Positions 17,395 through 26,977 of a DNA stretch of 35,959 nt are shown here, piece by piece. Below the pieces are notes generated by a model. It did no database searches. It was not told the DNA's origin and worked only from the letters and a program-made list of their open reading frames with translations. A program made the translations under genes and the position numbers. How positions within the stretch are numbered: the first letter of the stretch is position 1; each line of letters starts with the position of its first letter. The stretch is taken from positions 1 to 35,959 of the forward strand of contig MEXE01000037.1 in assembly GCA_001775555.1 (NCBI GenBank), in the 5' to 3' direction. This DNA is from Candidatus Amesbacteria bacterium RBG_19FT_COMBO_48_16 (GTDB taxonomy: Bacteria > Patescibacteriota > Microgenomatia > CAZETR01 > Amesbacteraceae).

Positions 17395-17560
17395 ATATAC
17401 CCATTTTAATAGAATTTGTGTTAATGGCTTGAGGCCGAAATACCCAGAGAACCCTTTCCAGACGCTGCCGCGTTGGTCTCTTTGGTATCCCTCGCTTTGC
17501 TCGTGATGGGTATATATCCAGCATATCGGTTTTTGCAAACCTGAGTACGCTGACTATAAT
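17395..17560 (+). repeat. Structured intergenic repeat, copy 2 (full length)
   Basis: Same architecture as 14980-15143 with scattered substitutions; ends TATAAT. Confidence 0.9.
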
Positions 17561-17630
17561 GGAAAGAAGGTTTCATGATCATAAGCAAAGTCGATTAGCA
17601 ATTGAAAAATTGATAAGATTCAGCATGTCC

Positions 17631-17703
17631 GGCGCTATCGTCTAGAGGCCTAGGACACCAGGTTCTCATCCTGGTAACCCCGGTTCGAATCCGGGTAGCG
17701 TCA
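17631..17703 (+). tRNA. tRNA-Glu (CUC), copy 2
   Basis: GGCGCTA...CCAGG-TTCTCAT-CCTGG, CCCGG-TTCGAAT-CCGGG, TAGCGTC-A; no encoded CCA. Confidence 0.93.
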
Positions 17704-17723
17704 CCCTTCGACAAGCTCAGGGT
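17703..17723. repeat. REP-like palindrome ACCCTTCGACAAGCTCAGGGT abutting the tRNA 3' end
   Basis: Same core as 10012-10032; starts at the discriminator base of tRNA-Glu copy 2. Confidence 0.85.
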
Positions 17724-17724
17724 T

Positions 17725-18795
17725 TCACAAGCTGCTGGAGTAAGGGGTGAGACGGGAGGTGATACTTTGGTCTGTTAAGGTTTGGGGATTAATCCGGGCG
17801 CAAAGCTGCCACAGAGCCTGAACGGTTAAACCAAGTGCGGAGAGCTCTTCTACTGAAGCCGCGGCATGTTCTTCTGCAGTACCTAAATATCTCATCGTCC
17901 AATTACCGCCGATGCACCAGCGGTGAATATCCGGGCCAAACGAAGCGGCGGCAAACTGATGCAACCGGGGATCGACTACCATTTCCGGCGAAGCCGGGTA
18001 AGGCGAATAGTACATTTGGGGCGGGACGCTGTCCAGAAGGGCGGCGCAGCCAGCACCAGTAAAGCCGATGTCGTGTCTGCGGCAAAAAGATGCGATAGTT
18101 GTTAACCCATAACGGCTGGCGATAGGAGCAACTATAACCACCTGGCCTATAGGATATTTGCGGGAGAGAAGATGCTCGAGTACTGCCACATGCTGCATCC
18201 CGGAAGCCACGGGATCGGAGAGAAAAAGAGTATAGAGGTATGGGTGAAACCCTTCCAGATCGACGGGGATAGGCAGGTAAGGCTCCCGGCTAAATAAATT
18301 ATCGGCGTCCCGATGTTTAACAGTGGCTATAGTGGTGGGAATGGTTTGGCGGGTAATTTGCCAAATAACCTTCTGTAAATTTGTAAGGTGACCTTCACGG
18401 GTGAATTTAATAATCGCTGAAGGACCAGAACGAACTGCCCACCAGATAAGATCTTTAAGGTGGGTAGAGTGGACCAATTGAAAGACAGCCAACTCCAGAT
18501 CGAGTTGAGCAGGAACTCCGGTGTGAAGACGGGGAAGAATATATCTACCATCGGCAGTTAAACCGCCGACACCGGCAGTAATTTCGGCTTCCGGGCTGGA
18601 AGATATAATGATTGTAGAACCATTGCTACCCAGTTCGTATTTTCGGTAATTGACTGCAGCGGAGGTGGTCTGACCGAGCAGTGGATAAGGCGGGACGTCT
18701 ATGGTCTGTAATTCTGTACTGGTGACAGGGGGGAGGCCGGAGGCGGCTAAATTACTGGCAATTTCAAAAAACTCGCTTTCTTGATTGTGGCTCAT
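17725..18795 (-). CDS. UPRT-like phosphoribosyltransferase-fold protein (divergent, function unknown)
   Basis: Likely start MSHNQESEFFE; VDLEGFHPYLYTLFLSDPVASGMQHVAVLEHLLSRKYPIGQVVIVAPIASRYGLTTIASFCRRHDI parallels the UPRT region DPMLATGGS...; VGGLTADGRYILPRLHTGVP. Confidence 0.55.
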   Translation of the reverse strand: MSHNQESEFFEIASNLAASGLPPVTSTELQTIDVPPYPLLGQTTSAAVNYRKYELGSNGSTIIISSSPEAEITAGVGGLTADGRYILPRLHTGVPAQLDLELAVFQLVHSTHLKDLIWWAVRSGPSAIIKFTREGHLTNLQKVIWQITRQTIPTTIATVKHRDADNLFSREPYLPIPVDLEGFHPYLYTLFLSDPVASGMQHVAVLEHLLSRKYPIGQVVIVAPIASRYGLTTIASFCRRHDIGFTGAGCAALLDSVPPQMYYSPYPASPEMVVDPRLHQFAAASFGPDIHRWCIGGNWTMRYLGTAEEHAAASVEELSALGLTVQALWQLCARINPQTLTDQSITSRLTPYSSSL

Positions 18796-18862
18796 GACGA
18801 GTCCTGCCTCCTGGTAATTAAGAAGCCCAAGGAACAACTTGTCAAGATGAAGTTTGCTACTC

Positions 18863-21328
18863 TTAAGCCAGGGCGGGGAGGGGGACGGGGCGGGGGTGAA
18901 GAGGGTGGAGGTGAGGGCGGGAAGGGGAAGGCGAAGGTTTGCCGTTGGCGGGAGGAGAGATCCGCAAGGCCAGTTTGAGGACGTCATCCAGATGGGAAAC
19001 AAAATGAAAAGTCAGGTCGCGTTTGACGCTGCCCGGGACATCTTCCAGATCCTTGCGGTTGTCTTTGGGCAATATTACCCGGCGGATACCAGCCCGGTGG
19101 GCGGCGATAACTTTTTCCTTGACTCCGCCGATTTCCAGGACCCGACCGCGGAGAGTAATCTCGCCGGTCATGGCCAGATCCCGGCGGGTGGGGGTTTTGG
19201 TCAGAGCTGAAATAATGGCTGTGGCTATAGCAATACCGGCAGACGGACCGTCTTTGGGCACGGCTCCTTCGGGAACGTGAATGTGGATATCAATTTTTTT
19301 GTAAAAATCTTTGTCGAGCCCCAAAGTCTGCCAGCGGGTTCGGACATAGGAATAGGCCGCTTTGGCCGACTCCTTCATGACGTCACCCAACTGGCCGGTC
19401 AGCTGGACATCCCCTTTGCCGGGCATGACAGCCACTTCGATGAACATGATGTCACCTCCAGCCTCGGTCCAAGCCAGGCCGGTACTCATGCCGATCTCGT
19501 CTTTTTTCTCCGCCAAAGTTTCCGGAAAACGCTGGGGGCCCAAGAATTTTCTGATATCGAGGACGGAAATATCGGAAGTAATCTTTTTCTTTTCGGCCAA
19601 ATTGCGGGCCAGCTTGCGGCAGATTTTGGCCAGATTCCGCTCCAGGTCACGAACTCCGGCTTCGCGGGTGTAACGCTTGATTATTTCCTTTAAGCCTGAG
19701 TCGGCCAGCCGGTAATTTCCGCCCAAACCGGTGGAGCGAAGCTGTTTGGGCCAGAGGAACCCCCGGGCAATATTCTGCTTTTCGTCCAAAGTGTAACCGG
19801 GGAAAGTAATCACTTCCAGCCGGTCGCGCAGAGCCGGGGGAATGGTATCCAAAAGATTTGCTGTCGTAATAAACATCACCTGGGACAGATCGAAGGGGAC
19901 TTCCAAATAATGATCGGAAAACTCCCGGTTTTGTTCGGGATCGAGAGCCTCAAGCAGAGCCGCGGACGGATCTCCGCGGTAGTCGCTGGCCAATTTGTCA
20001 ATTTCGTCCAGCATGAACACCGGGTTTTTGGTACCGGCATTTTTGATACCCTGGATAATCCGGCCCGGCATACTGCCGACGTAAGTCCGCCTGTGACCAC
20101 GGATTTCGGCTTCGTCCCTGACGCCTCCTAAGGAAACCCGGACAAATTTGCGGCCTAAAGCCCTGGCGATCGAACGGCCGATTGAGGTCTTGCCGACTCC
20201 GGGAGGGCCGACAAAACAAAGAATAGTAGGGCCGGAATCAGCGGAGGCAACCGGCTGTTTGGCCTTGAGTTTCATAACCGCCAGATATTCCAGAATCCGC
20301 TCTTTGGCTTTTTTTAAACCAAAATGGTCGGCGTCCAAAACACTAGCCGCGGCGGCCAGAGAAACGTGATTGGACGAGACCCTGGCCCAGGGCATATCTA
20401 CCAGCCAATCGACGTAGGTCCGAATATAGTTTGATTCCGGATTTTGGGGACTCATCTGCGCCAACCGGCTGAGCTCCTTTTCCGCTTTTTGCCGGACCGG
20501 GGCGGGCATTTTGGCCGCTTTTATCTTTTTTTTGAGCTGGGAAATGTCGTCGTCCCCGTCTTCGGTGTCGGCACCAAGTTTTTCCAACTCCTCCTGGATG
20601 GTTTTTTTGCGCTCGCGGAGGACCTGCTCGCGCATGCCTTTTTCAAACTTGGCGTGGGTTTTTGAAGAGATTGATTTTTCCAGCTCCAACACTTTTATTT
20701 CGTGTACCAGGTGGTTGAGAACTTTCTCCAGACGGGAGTCCACCGAAAAAGTTTCTAAAAGCTGCTGCTTGACCCCTGTCGCGACTTCGAGGGAATTGGC
20801 TACCTGATCGGCCAGCTCAGAAGCGGAAACCCCGGCCATCAAGCGCATAAAAACGGGGAATTCAACCGACTTACCCAGATTGAAAGCGTTTTTGAACTCG
20901 GTTACCACCTGGCGGGCAAGAGCCACCGACCGATCATTTTCCGCATCCGACTCGACGACCGGTTCAACCTGAGCCGTAAAATAAGGGTCGGAATTTATAA
21001 AGGGGCCGATTTTTACCCGGGTAACGCCGCGAACCAAAGCCAATATTTCCTGCCCGTAAGGAGCGACTTGTTCTACTACGCACAAAGTACCGAAGGAAAA
21101 TAAATCCTGAGGAGAGGGCGTGGCGGTAGGAGTTTTTTGGGCGACAAAGACGATTTGCTTATCGGAGGAGACTGCGGCTTCGATAGCGGCATTGCTTTTG
21201 GGTCTGCCGAAAGTAAGATGGGCCTCAGTGTTGGGAAAGACAACGCCTTCACGCAAGGCAACCACGGGGTATGAACGGACGACAGGCACGGGAGAAGCTG
21301 AAGAGGAACGGGACAGGGAAAAAGCCAT
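18863..21328 (-). CDS. lon: ATP-dependent protease Lon
   Basis: 821 aa; [53 protein letters not shown] and protease-domain [20 protein letters not shown]. Confidence 0.98.
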   Translation of the reverse strand: MAFSLSRSSSASPVPVVRSYPVVALREGVVFPNTEAHLTFGRPKSNAAIEAAVSSDKQIVFVAQKTPTATPSPQDLFSFGTLCVVEQVAPYGQEILALVRGVTRVKIGPFINSDPYFTAQVEPVVESDAENDRSVALARQVVTEFKNAFNLGKSVEFPVFMRLMAGVSASELADQVANSLEVATGVKQQLLETFSVDSRLEKVLNHLVHEIKVLELEKSISSKTHAKFEKGMREQVLRERKKTIQEELEKLGADTEDGDDDISQLKKKIKAAKMPAPVRQKAEKELSRLAQMSPQNPESNYIRTYVDWLVDMPWARVSSNHVSLAAAASVLDADHFGLKKAKERILEYLAVMKLKAKQPVASADSGPTILCFVGPPGVGKTSIGRSIARALGRKFVRVSLGGVRDEAEIRGHRRTYVGSMPGRIIQGIKNAGTKNPVFMLDEIDKLASDYRGDPSAALLEALDPEQNREFSDHYLEVPFDLSQVMFITTANLLDTIPPALRDRLEVITFPGYTLDEKQNIARGFLWPKQLRSTGLGGNYRLADSGLKEIIKRYTREAGVRDLERNLAKICRKLARNLAEKKKITSDISVLDIRKFLGPQRFPETLAEKKDEIGMSTGLAWTEAGGDIMFIEVAVMPGKGDVQLTGQLGDVMKESAKAAYSYVRTRWQTLGLDKDFYKKIDIHIHVPEGAVPKDGPSAGIAIATAIISALTKTPTRRDLAMTGEITLRGRVLEIGGVKEKVIAAHRAGIRRVILPKDNRKDLEDVPGSVKRDLTFHFVSHLDDVLKLALRISPPANGKPSPSPSRPHLHPLHPRPVPLPALA

Positions 21329-21362
21329 AACTTTAGCAGTCTAACACTCGGAGTGACAGCTG

Positions 21363-21800
21363 TCAATTACGAAAGTATTTATGCACCAGCAGACTGATCA
21401 GCAGGCCCAATAATAAACCGCCGCTGACATCAGCCCAGGTGTGAACCCCGATGCTCACCCGGGAGACGGCGACCAGGACAGCCAGGATAAACAAAAAGAG
21501 TCCCAGACGAAGCTGTCGAAAAATAACAAAAAAAGCCAGGGAAAAAGCCACCAGCGCATGGTTACTGGGAAAAGAGCCGTCCAGCAGGAAAGGGACAGGG
21601 GGAATTCGGCCTGTGGTGATAAAAGGCCGGGGAAGGTAATAGAAGTTTTTGATAACTAACCCAGTAACCCAGGCGAGGAATACGCTGACGAGGCTTCCCT
21701 GAGACAGTTTTTTTTGACCTGAAAACCAGAGAATTAGCGGACTGAGAAAAAGAATGAAGATAAGATACTGGGCTAGAAAAACTGTGATTGACACAGGCAC
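21363..21800 (-). CDS. PAP2 family phosphatase, membrane protein
   Basis: KNFYYLPRP (KX6RP), PSNHALVAF, SRVSIGVHTWADV. Confidence 0.88.
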   Translation of the reverse strand: MPVSITVFLAQYLIFILFLSPLILWFSGQKKLSQGSLVSVFLAWVTGLVIKNFYYLPRPFITTGRIPPVPFLLDGSFPSNHALVAFSLAFFVIFRQLRLGLFLFILAVLVAVSRVSIGVHTWADVSGGLLLGLLISLLVHKYFRN

Positions 21801-21814
21801 AGGATTCGCGAGAA

Positions 21815-22516
21815 TTAATTATGGATAACGACTCTGGTACCGGGGTTTTCAGCGGTGGCTGTAACCGTGGCTTTACCTTCAGGCAGGGGGGGATCCGTCC
21901 AATAAAATAATTTTTCTGCGATCGGAGTCGGGGCGTTGACACAACCGTGGCTCATGCGGTTGCCGAAGTTATTGTGCCAGTAAGTGCCGTGGATGCCGTA
22001 ACTGCCGAAGAAAAACATGGCGTAAGGGACGTTGGGAAGATAATAATAACTTTTGGTAAGGCGGTTGCCGCCCTCCATTTTGGTCGACCGGATTTTGTAC
22101 CAAATGCGGTATTCACCGACAGGAGTCCGGTTTCCCAATCCGCTGGAGATCAGGCTTTCGAGAAAAATCTGATCACCGTCGTGGGCAATCAGTTTTTGCC
22201 GACCTAAATCAACCTCGATCCAGCGGCTGTTATTGGCTCCCAAGACCTGATCCGCACCCGGTTCCGGGCGGTAAGCGACTGCTGAATCGTTGATTGCCTG
22301 AGGAGGAACCAGAGGATGGTTTTGCCAAATAGCCACAGTCTCGGAGGGGTCGACCAAACCGGAGGTAGTGACGGCGGAACAACCGACCGGAGTTTGAGAA
22401 ACGACAAAAGCAGACAGGCTGAACTTGAGAATAAAGATGGCGGCCAAACCTCCGACAGTTACAGCCAGAAGAGATGCAGGCAGGCGCATATTAATAGATA
22501 AGTATCCGATATCCAA
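21815..22516 (-). CDS. L,D-transpeptidase (YkuD family)
   Basis: IEVDLGRQKLIAHDGDQIFLESLISSGLGNRTPVGEYRI...YGIHGTYWHNNFGNRMSHGCVNAPT. Confidence 0.93.
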   Translation of the reverse strand: MDIGYLSINMRLPASLLAVTVGGLAAIFILKFSLSAFVVSQTPVGCSAVTTSGLVDPSETVAIWQNHPLVPPQAINDSAVAYRPEPGADQVLGANNSRWIEVDLGRQKLIAHDGDQIFLESLISSGLGNRTPVGEYRIWYKIRSTKMEGGNRLTKSYYYLPNVPYAMFFFGSYGIHGTYWHNNFGNRMSHGCVNAPTPIAEKLFYWTDPPLPEGKATVTATAENPGTRVVIHN

Positions 22517-22549
22517 TATTCAATATTCAATAGTCAATATTCAATTATT

Positions 22550-22572
22550 AAAAAAATCCCCAAAGGGGATTT
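22550..22572 (-). terminator. Intrinsic terminator downstream of the pilin gene
   Basis: Minus strand AAATCCCC-TTT-GGGGATTT continuing into a T run. Confidence 0.8.
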
Positions 22573-22599
22573 ATTAGTTGTTAGGTGTTAGGTGTTAGG

Positions 22600-23085
22600 T
22601 TAGCGGGTGACGGAAATGACTTCGGAAAGCTCGGCATCGGGGGCGTAGATGGTGATGCGGTTATTGGTGGCACTTTTGGAAACGGTATATCCGGTATCAT
22701 AAGCGGTGGTGCAATCAGTCACGGGAGCGCCGTCGTTGGTTAAAGGATCAACCGGGAGGGCGGCTACATAATCGGTAACAGTATCAGTACAGATGTCCGC
22801 TTCAGTAGCCGGATCCGGGACAGCACTTCTCCTGATAGGCATGGGGGTAGCGGCGACATTGGTCATACCGGCAGGCAGAACACCGCGATTGTCGGCGGCG
22901 TATTGGTGAATAGCGTTGAGAATGGTGTTGACGTCACTGCGCCTCTTGGTATTGTTGCTCTGGGAAAACTGACGGGCGGGATTGATAGCAATCAGAACGA
23001 TAGTGAGAAGAACAGCTAAAACTCCGATAACAACCAGAAGTTCGATAAGGGTAAAGCCGCGGCGAAGCTTGGGCATTAAATACAT
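22600..23085 (-). CDS. Type IV pilin / prepilin-type N-methylation protein
   Basis: RRGFTLIELLVVIGVLAVLLTIVLIAINPARQFSQSNNTKRRSDVNTILNAI. Confidence 0.92.
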   Translation of the reverse strand: MYLMPKLRRGFTLIELLVVIGVLAVLLTIVLIAINPARQFSQSNNTKRRSDVNTILNAIHQYAADNRGVLPAGMTNVAATPMPIRRSAVPDPATEADICTDTVTDYVAALPVDPLTNDGAPVTDCTTAYDTGYTVSKSATNNRITIYAPDAELSEVISVTR

Positions 23086-23109
23086 GTTAGAACCGGTCTG
23101 TTTGGTTTG

Positions 23110-24171
23110 TCAAGGGTTAACTTTTCCGGTAGTGAGAATGACGTCATATAAAGTATCCACGTTTTCGCGTACCGAAAGCGACGGAAAAACTTTTTGGACG
23201 ACTGAGGTTAACAAAGCCTTGACTGCGGGCGGAAGGTCGGGGCGAAGCACCATATAAGAAGGCCCGGAATTGATTAGGGGAGCATTACCCGTACGAACTG
23301 TAGTGAATCCGGCAAGTTTCAGCTGAGCCTCCACAGAAGCGGCCAGACCGGCAACGCCACTACCGTTGAGGACTTGGACGGTAATTTGTCCCAAAGCTTG
23401 AGCCGACGGCGAAGCCGTGGGAGTAGGGGTTGCAGGAACGGGAGAAGGAACAGAGAGAACGGATGCTGCGGGCAGGGCTTTTTTGCGGGGTATGGCCTGC
23501 GGCCGGAACAGGGTGATATAAGCCATTACAGCTGAGAAAATGATAAAAGCTGAGGATATAATCGCCAGGGAAATCTTGTATTTTTGGATAAAAACCTGCT
23601 CTTTGCGATGCAAATCACCGGCATTGGTAAACGGGGTGGTAAAACTGTTGTCGGAGAGAAAATCAAGCTTTTTGTAAATGATCCTGCAAGTCTGGGCGGA
23701 AAATTCCGCCGGAGCGTTGATTGCTCCAAGTACAAAACCGGGAACCACGGAATGAAGCTGGAATCCCAGCCGGTCGAAAACCTGCTCAAAGATTTCATAT
23801 ATATCCCGGTTTATAACTACCAGCCGGTAACCGTCGGGGGTATGGAAAAGCTTGGAACTGACATTGGAAAAGGGGACGGAGTCGATAAATTTTTGCGTTT
23901 CTTCTTCCGCGGGGGGGGCAACTTTGGGAAAATCCTTGTGAAAGTAGATATGTTCAGCCAGAATTATAACCAGAGGTGAAGGTTTGATCTGAGTTTTTTG
24001 CATAAACTCGCCCAGTTTTGCGTCTAACTCATTTTTGTCTTTGATTTCCAAATCGGAGATCATTGTCGGGGTAAAGGGAAAAACCACAGGATCGGTCAGG
24101 GTGTGAGTGCACAAAAACAGGCGATCCCGAGCGATGTTGATAATAACGGGAAGAGGAGAGATTTTTTTCAT
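23110..24171 (-). CDS. PilM-like protein with transmembrane helix and C-terminal LytR_C-like domain
   Basis: Likely start MKKISPLPVIINIARDR; ISLAIISSAFIIFSAVMAYITLF transmembrane helix; ITVQVLNGSGVAGLAASVEAQLKLAGFTTVRTGNA resembles LytR_C. Confidence 0.6.
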   Translation of the reverse strand: MKKISPLPVIINIARDRLFLCTHTLTDPVVFPFTPTMISDLEIKDKNELDAKLGEFMQKTQIKPSPLVIILAEHIYFHKDFPKVAPPAEEETQKFIDSVPFSNVSSKLFHTPDGYRLVVINRDIYEIFEQVFDRLGFQLHSVVPGFVLGAINAPAEFSAQTCRIIYKKLDFLSDNSFTTPFTNAGDLHRKEQVFIQKYKISLAIISSAFIIFSAVMAYITLFRPQAIPRKKALPAASVLSVPSPVPATPTPTASPSAQALGQITVQVLNGSGVAGLAASVEAQLKLAGFTTVRTGNAPLINSGPSYMVLRPDLPPAVKALLTSVVQKVFPSLSVRENVDTLYDVILTTGKVNP

Positions 24172-24178
24172 ATGGATT

Positions 24179-24550
24179 TCAGGGATACATCTCCTGCCAG
24201 GAGGAAACGGACAATATGCCTTCGGAATAACCGGCAATCACTCTGACCTGGCGGGAAAAACTGCCTTCCGTCCCGGTAACATTAATGGTAAAGGGGTCGG
24301 AACCGGTTACTTCAATTGTGGCCTGACCCTGCCCGACTGTCAATGTGCCGCCGGAATAAGCGGGGTTGCGCAATAAGTTGAGAAGGGCATTTTCCGCTCC
24401 GGATTCGGCAATTGTCAAAGTATGGGCGGCCATTTCCTGTCCCGTGGTAGTTTGGGAATTGGCAATGGCCAAAATCACGGCCGCGGTAGTGATTACCAGA
24501 GACATACTGACAAAAACCAAGAGAAAAACCAGGGTTTGTCCGCGCTTCAT
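24179..24550 (-). CDS. PilX-like pseudopilin-associated protein
   Basis: MKRGQTLVFLLVFVSMSLVITTAAVILAIANSQTTTGQEMAAHTLTIAESGAENAL. Confidence 0.65.
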   Translation of the reverse strand: MKRGQTLVFLLVFVSMSLVITTAAVILAIANSQTTTGQEMAAHTLTIAESGAENALLNLLRNPAYSGGTLTVGQGQATIEVTGSDPFTINVTGTEGSFSRQVRVIAGYSEGILSVSSWQEMYP

Positions 24551-24559
24551 ATGTTTTTT

Positions 24560-25042
24560 TTAACGTAAAGCATAAGTAGTTTGGAAATTGCGGATTTCGG
24601 GTTTTTGGGACAACGAAGAAGACCTACTGGTAAGGGTGAAACTGATACGCAGACTGGGTTTGCCGCCGACGTTGCCCAGCCGGGTGACGGAAAAGGCAGA
24701 GATAAGAGTATCCCAACCAGTAAGACCGGCGGTTCCTTCCGGAGCGGTCAGCTGCAGGACAGAGGTGGCTGCGGAATAAGTATAGTTGCCGTCCGGAAAG
24801 GAAAGAGTAAGTGCGGATGAGGATTCCCCGTCTGTCGCGGGAGCCACAACGGATACAGCCCGGTGAATATCGTACCCCAGGCGATTTAGAATAAACGACC
24901 CGTCCTGAACCACCGATGATACGGTCTGGGACTTGAGCTGGGCATCCAACATGGCAAAGAAAACCTGGCCTAAAACCAACAGAAATACAGCTAAAAGGCC
25001 CATATAGATAAGCATTTCAATAAGAGTGAAGGCCCGGGTCAT
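24560..25042 (-). CDS. Prepilin-type protein (PilW/GspJ-like)
   Basis: MTRAFTLIEMLIYMGLLAVFLLVLGQVFFAMLDAQLKSQTVSSVVQDGSFILNRLGYDI. Confidence 0.8.
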   Translation of the reverse strand: MTRAFTLIEMLIYMGLLAVFLLVLGQVFFAMLDAQLKSQTVSSVVQDGSFILNRLGYDIHRAVSVVAPATDGESSSALTLSFPDGNYTYSAATSVLQLTAPEGTAGLTGWDTLISAFSVTRLGNVGGKPSLRISFTLTSRSSSLSQKPEIRNFQTTYALR

Positions 25043-26943
25043 GGTGAGTAATTGACTGATAAATCGTATAAAACCGGAGTCGAGCCCGAATCCTGGGTGG
25101 AAAAGTAGCCTTTATAACGCAAACAACGGGCGGGATTTTCGAAACCGTTACCGTCGTCGCTTAACGGCAAAGCTGCGGCGGCCGTATAAAATGTGGCGCT
25201 GGTACCGTCCGGGCCGACGTAGACATAATCGGCCCCAAGACAGGTGCCGCCAACGGTATCCGCCGCGGCAATCTGGAAATTGAGATCGGTTTGATTAGGA
25301 AGGGCCGTGGTAAAAGTGACCCGGTTAAATGCGGTCTGGTAGCCGGGATCGAAAATGCTGCTTTCAAAAGTCCCGGAGGAGGCGTACCGGCCGCCGGGAC
25401 CGCCCTCGATGATTTTGAATTCCGAAGAAACGTCACCGGTAATAATATAAGAGTAGGCGTCCCCGTCGGTTTCCAGAACGGAAGCGATACCGTTGACACC
25501 CACATCCAGATTAAGGCCGCCGCAGCGGAGGGGGTGAGTTTCGTCAGTGATATCCAAGACCTGATACTCCTCTGCCCCGGTACCCACGATGATGGCTTTG
25601 TTGCCGGAAACAACGGAGAGATTCTTGGGATTCATACCGCCTGATTCGTAACTGCCAAGCGTGGGACGGGCTCCGGATTTGGATGAGATATCAAGAACAA
25701 AAAATTCCCGTTTGGAATCCGAAGCGCCGGTAACCAGGTAACCCCGGGTGCTCGAATCGTTGACAAAAATCCGTTTACCGTCCTGGCCGTTGACATCGGC
25801 ATAACCTGTCTGGAATATGCTCCAGGGATTGGTAATATCGATGATCTGCATTTCAATCGGTGAGTTGGATATGGAAACGTAAGCATAATTGCCTTTGACA
25901 ACCACGCTGGTCCCAAGTCCCAGTAAGAGATTGAATCCCAAAAGCGGGCGCGAGCCGGATTTGGAAGACAAATCAAATATATAAAGGAAATAGCCGGCAG
26001 TAACGTAACCGCGATTGCCGGAAACGAAAATGCTGGTGGCGTCGGCGGTGGCAAAAGGGGTATTGAAGAAACCTACCTCGGTGTAAGGGTTTGCGGAAAA
26101 ATCAATGATAATTACCTCCTTGGAATTGGTATCGGTGGCTATATAACCGTAGTTAGCTTCACCGAAAACATCGTTGGTTTTGTAATTGCTGAAGGTACCT
26201 AATATTGCAGGCTGGGGAGGGTTGGTATCGGAGACACTTATATTGACAAACGATTCTCCGGAAGCATTGTTGCCGGTGCCGGCAAAAGCCCGGCCTGCAA
26301 AGGCGGTGACGGCGTTGGCGATACCGCTTTTGGGCAGGTCCAAAGAGGGCAAAGTCAACTCGGGATTGCACCAATCTCCGTAACCTCCCGCACCCAAAAT
26401 AACTTCGCCTCCGGCAGTGTTTGTGACCGCGGTGCCGGTTAAGATGCCGGCCTCGAAATCTGCCTGGGTCGTCTGGGTATACAACAGGTTGTCCAAATAA
26501 CGGGTGAGATAAGACTCTTCGGTCAGGCTGGACGGCAAGGGAGTAGACCAGGAAACGGAATGATTGATTTTTTTGGTGGAGGGATCCAGGTTGCCGCCAG
26601 TGGTGACGATAAGGCCTTCGGCATCACGATAAACGTCGGCAATAGCCAGAGAACGGGTAAAATCACCTAAAGTTTCTGCTCCGGCGGCCAGGTACCAGGT
26701 ACCGGACTGGGGTACCAGGTGATATGTGCCGTTAACGGCAAAACCTGGCCAATTTCTTTCCCGGACTACCCGCAGGGCTTCGACATTTTCTCTTAACAGG
26801 CCGACAGCCGCCGCCCGCTGCTGGGTTTGCGGCTGGCCGGCCCGGGAGGCGACCAATCCGGTCAAAAGTGCGGGCAGGAGAATTGCCATCAGACCCATGA
26901 CAAGTATTATTTCCACCAAAGATGCGCCTTTAAGAAGTTTCAT
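25039..26943 (-). CDS. Prepilin-like protein fused to a predicted beta-propeller (LVIVD-like repeats)
   Basis: 634 aa; MKLLKGASLVEIILVMGLMAILLPALL prepilin-like N-terminus; repeated GYIATDTNSKEVIIIDFS, GYVTAGYFLYIFDLS, AYVSISNSPIEMQIIDIT, GYLVTGASDSKREFFVLDIS. Confidence 0.75.
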   Translation of the reverse strand: MKLLKGASLVEIILVMGLMAILLPALLTGLVASRAGQPQTQQRAAAVGLLRENVEALRVVRERNWPGFAVNGTYHLVPQSGTWYLAAGAETLGDFTRSLAIADVYRDAEGLIVTTGGNLDPSTKKINHSVSWSTPLPSSLTEESYLTRYLDNLLYTQTTQADFEAGILTGTAVTNTAGGEVILGAGGYGDWCNPELTLPSLDLPKSGIANAVTAFAGRAFAGTGNNASGESFVNISVSDTNPPQPAILGTFSNYKTNDVFGEANYGYIATDTNSKEVIIIDFSANPYTEVGFFNTPFATADATSIFVSGNRGYVTAGYFLYIFDLSSKSGSRPLLGFNLLLGLGTSVVVKGNYAYVSISNSPIEMQIIDITNPWSIFQTGYADVNGQDGKRIFVNDSSTRGYLVTGASDSKREFFVLDISSKSGARPTLGSYESGGMNPKNLSVVSGNKAIIVGTGAEEYQVLDITDETHPLRCGGLNLDVGVNGIASVLETDGDAYSYIITGDVSSEFKIIEGGPGGRYASSGTFESSIFDPGYQTAFNRVTFTTALPNQTDLNFQIAAADTVGGTCLGADYVYVGPDGTSATFYTAAAALPLSDDGNGFENPARCLRYKGYFSTQDSGSTPVLYDLSVNYSP

Positions 26944-26977
26944 GTATGGAGGTTTTAGATGATAATGAGGATGTAAT

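Noticed and set aside
18796-19002. N-terminal extension of the 17725-19002 ORF
   Set aside because: Overlaps the lon 3' end out of frame with proline-rich translation; start at 18795 (MSHNQESEFFE) is more plausible.
18854-20807. + strand and alternative-frame ORFs opposite lon
   Set aside because: Shadow ORFs of lon; low-complexity translations.
22204-22407. Alternative-frame minus ORF inside the L,D-transpeptidase gene
   Set aside because: Overlaps a clear YkuD-family CDS; no supporting motif.
22500-22600. Short tandem repeats (TCAATAT-like and GTTAGGT x3) downstream of the pilin gene
   Set aside because: Too few units for a CRISPR or functional satellite; simple-sequence drift next to a terminator is sufficient.
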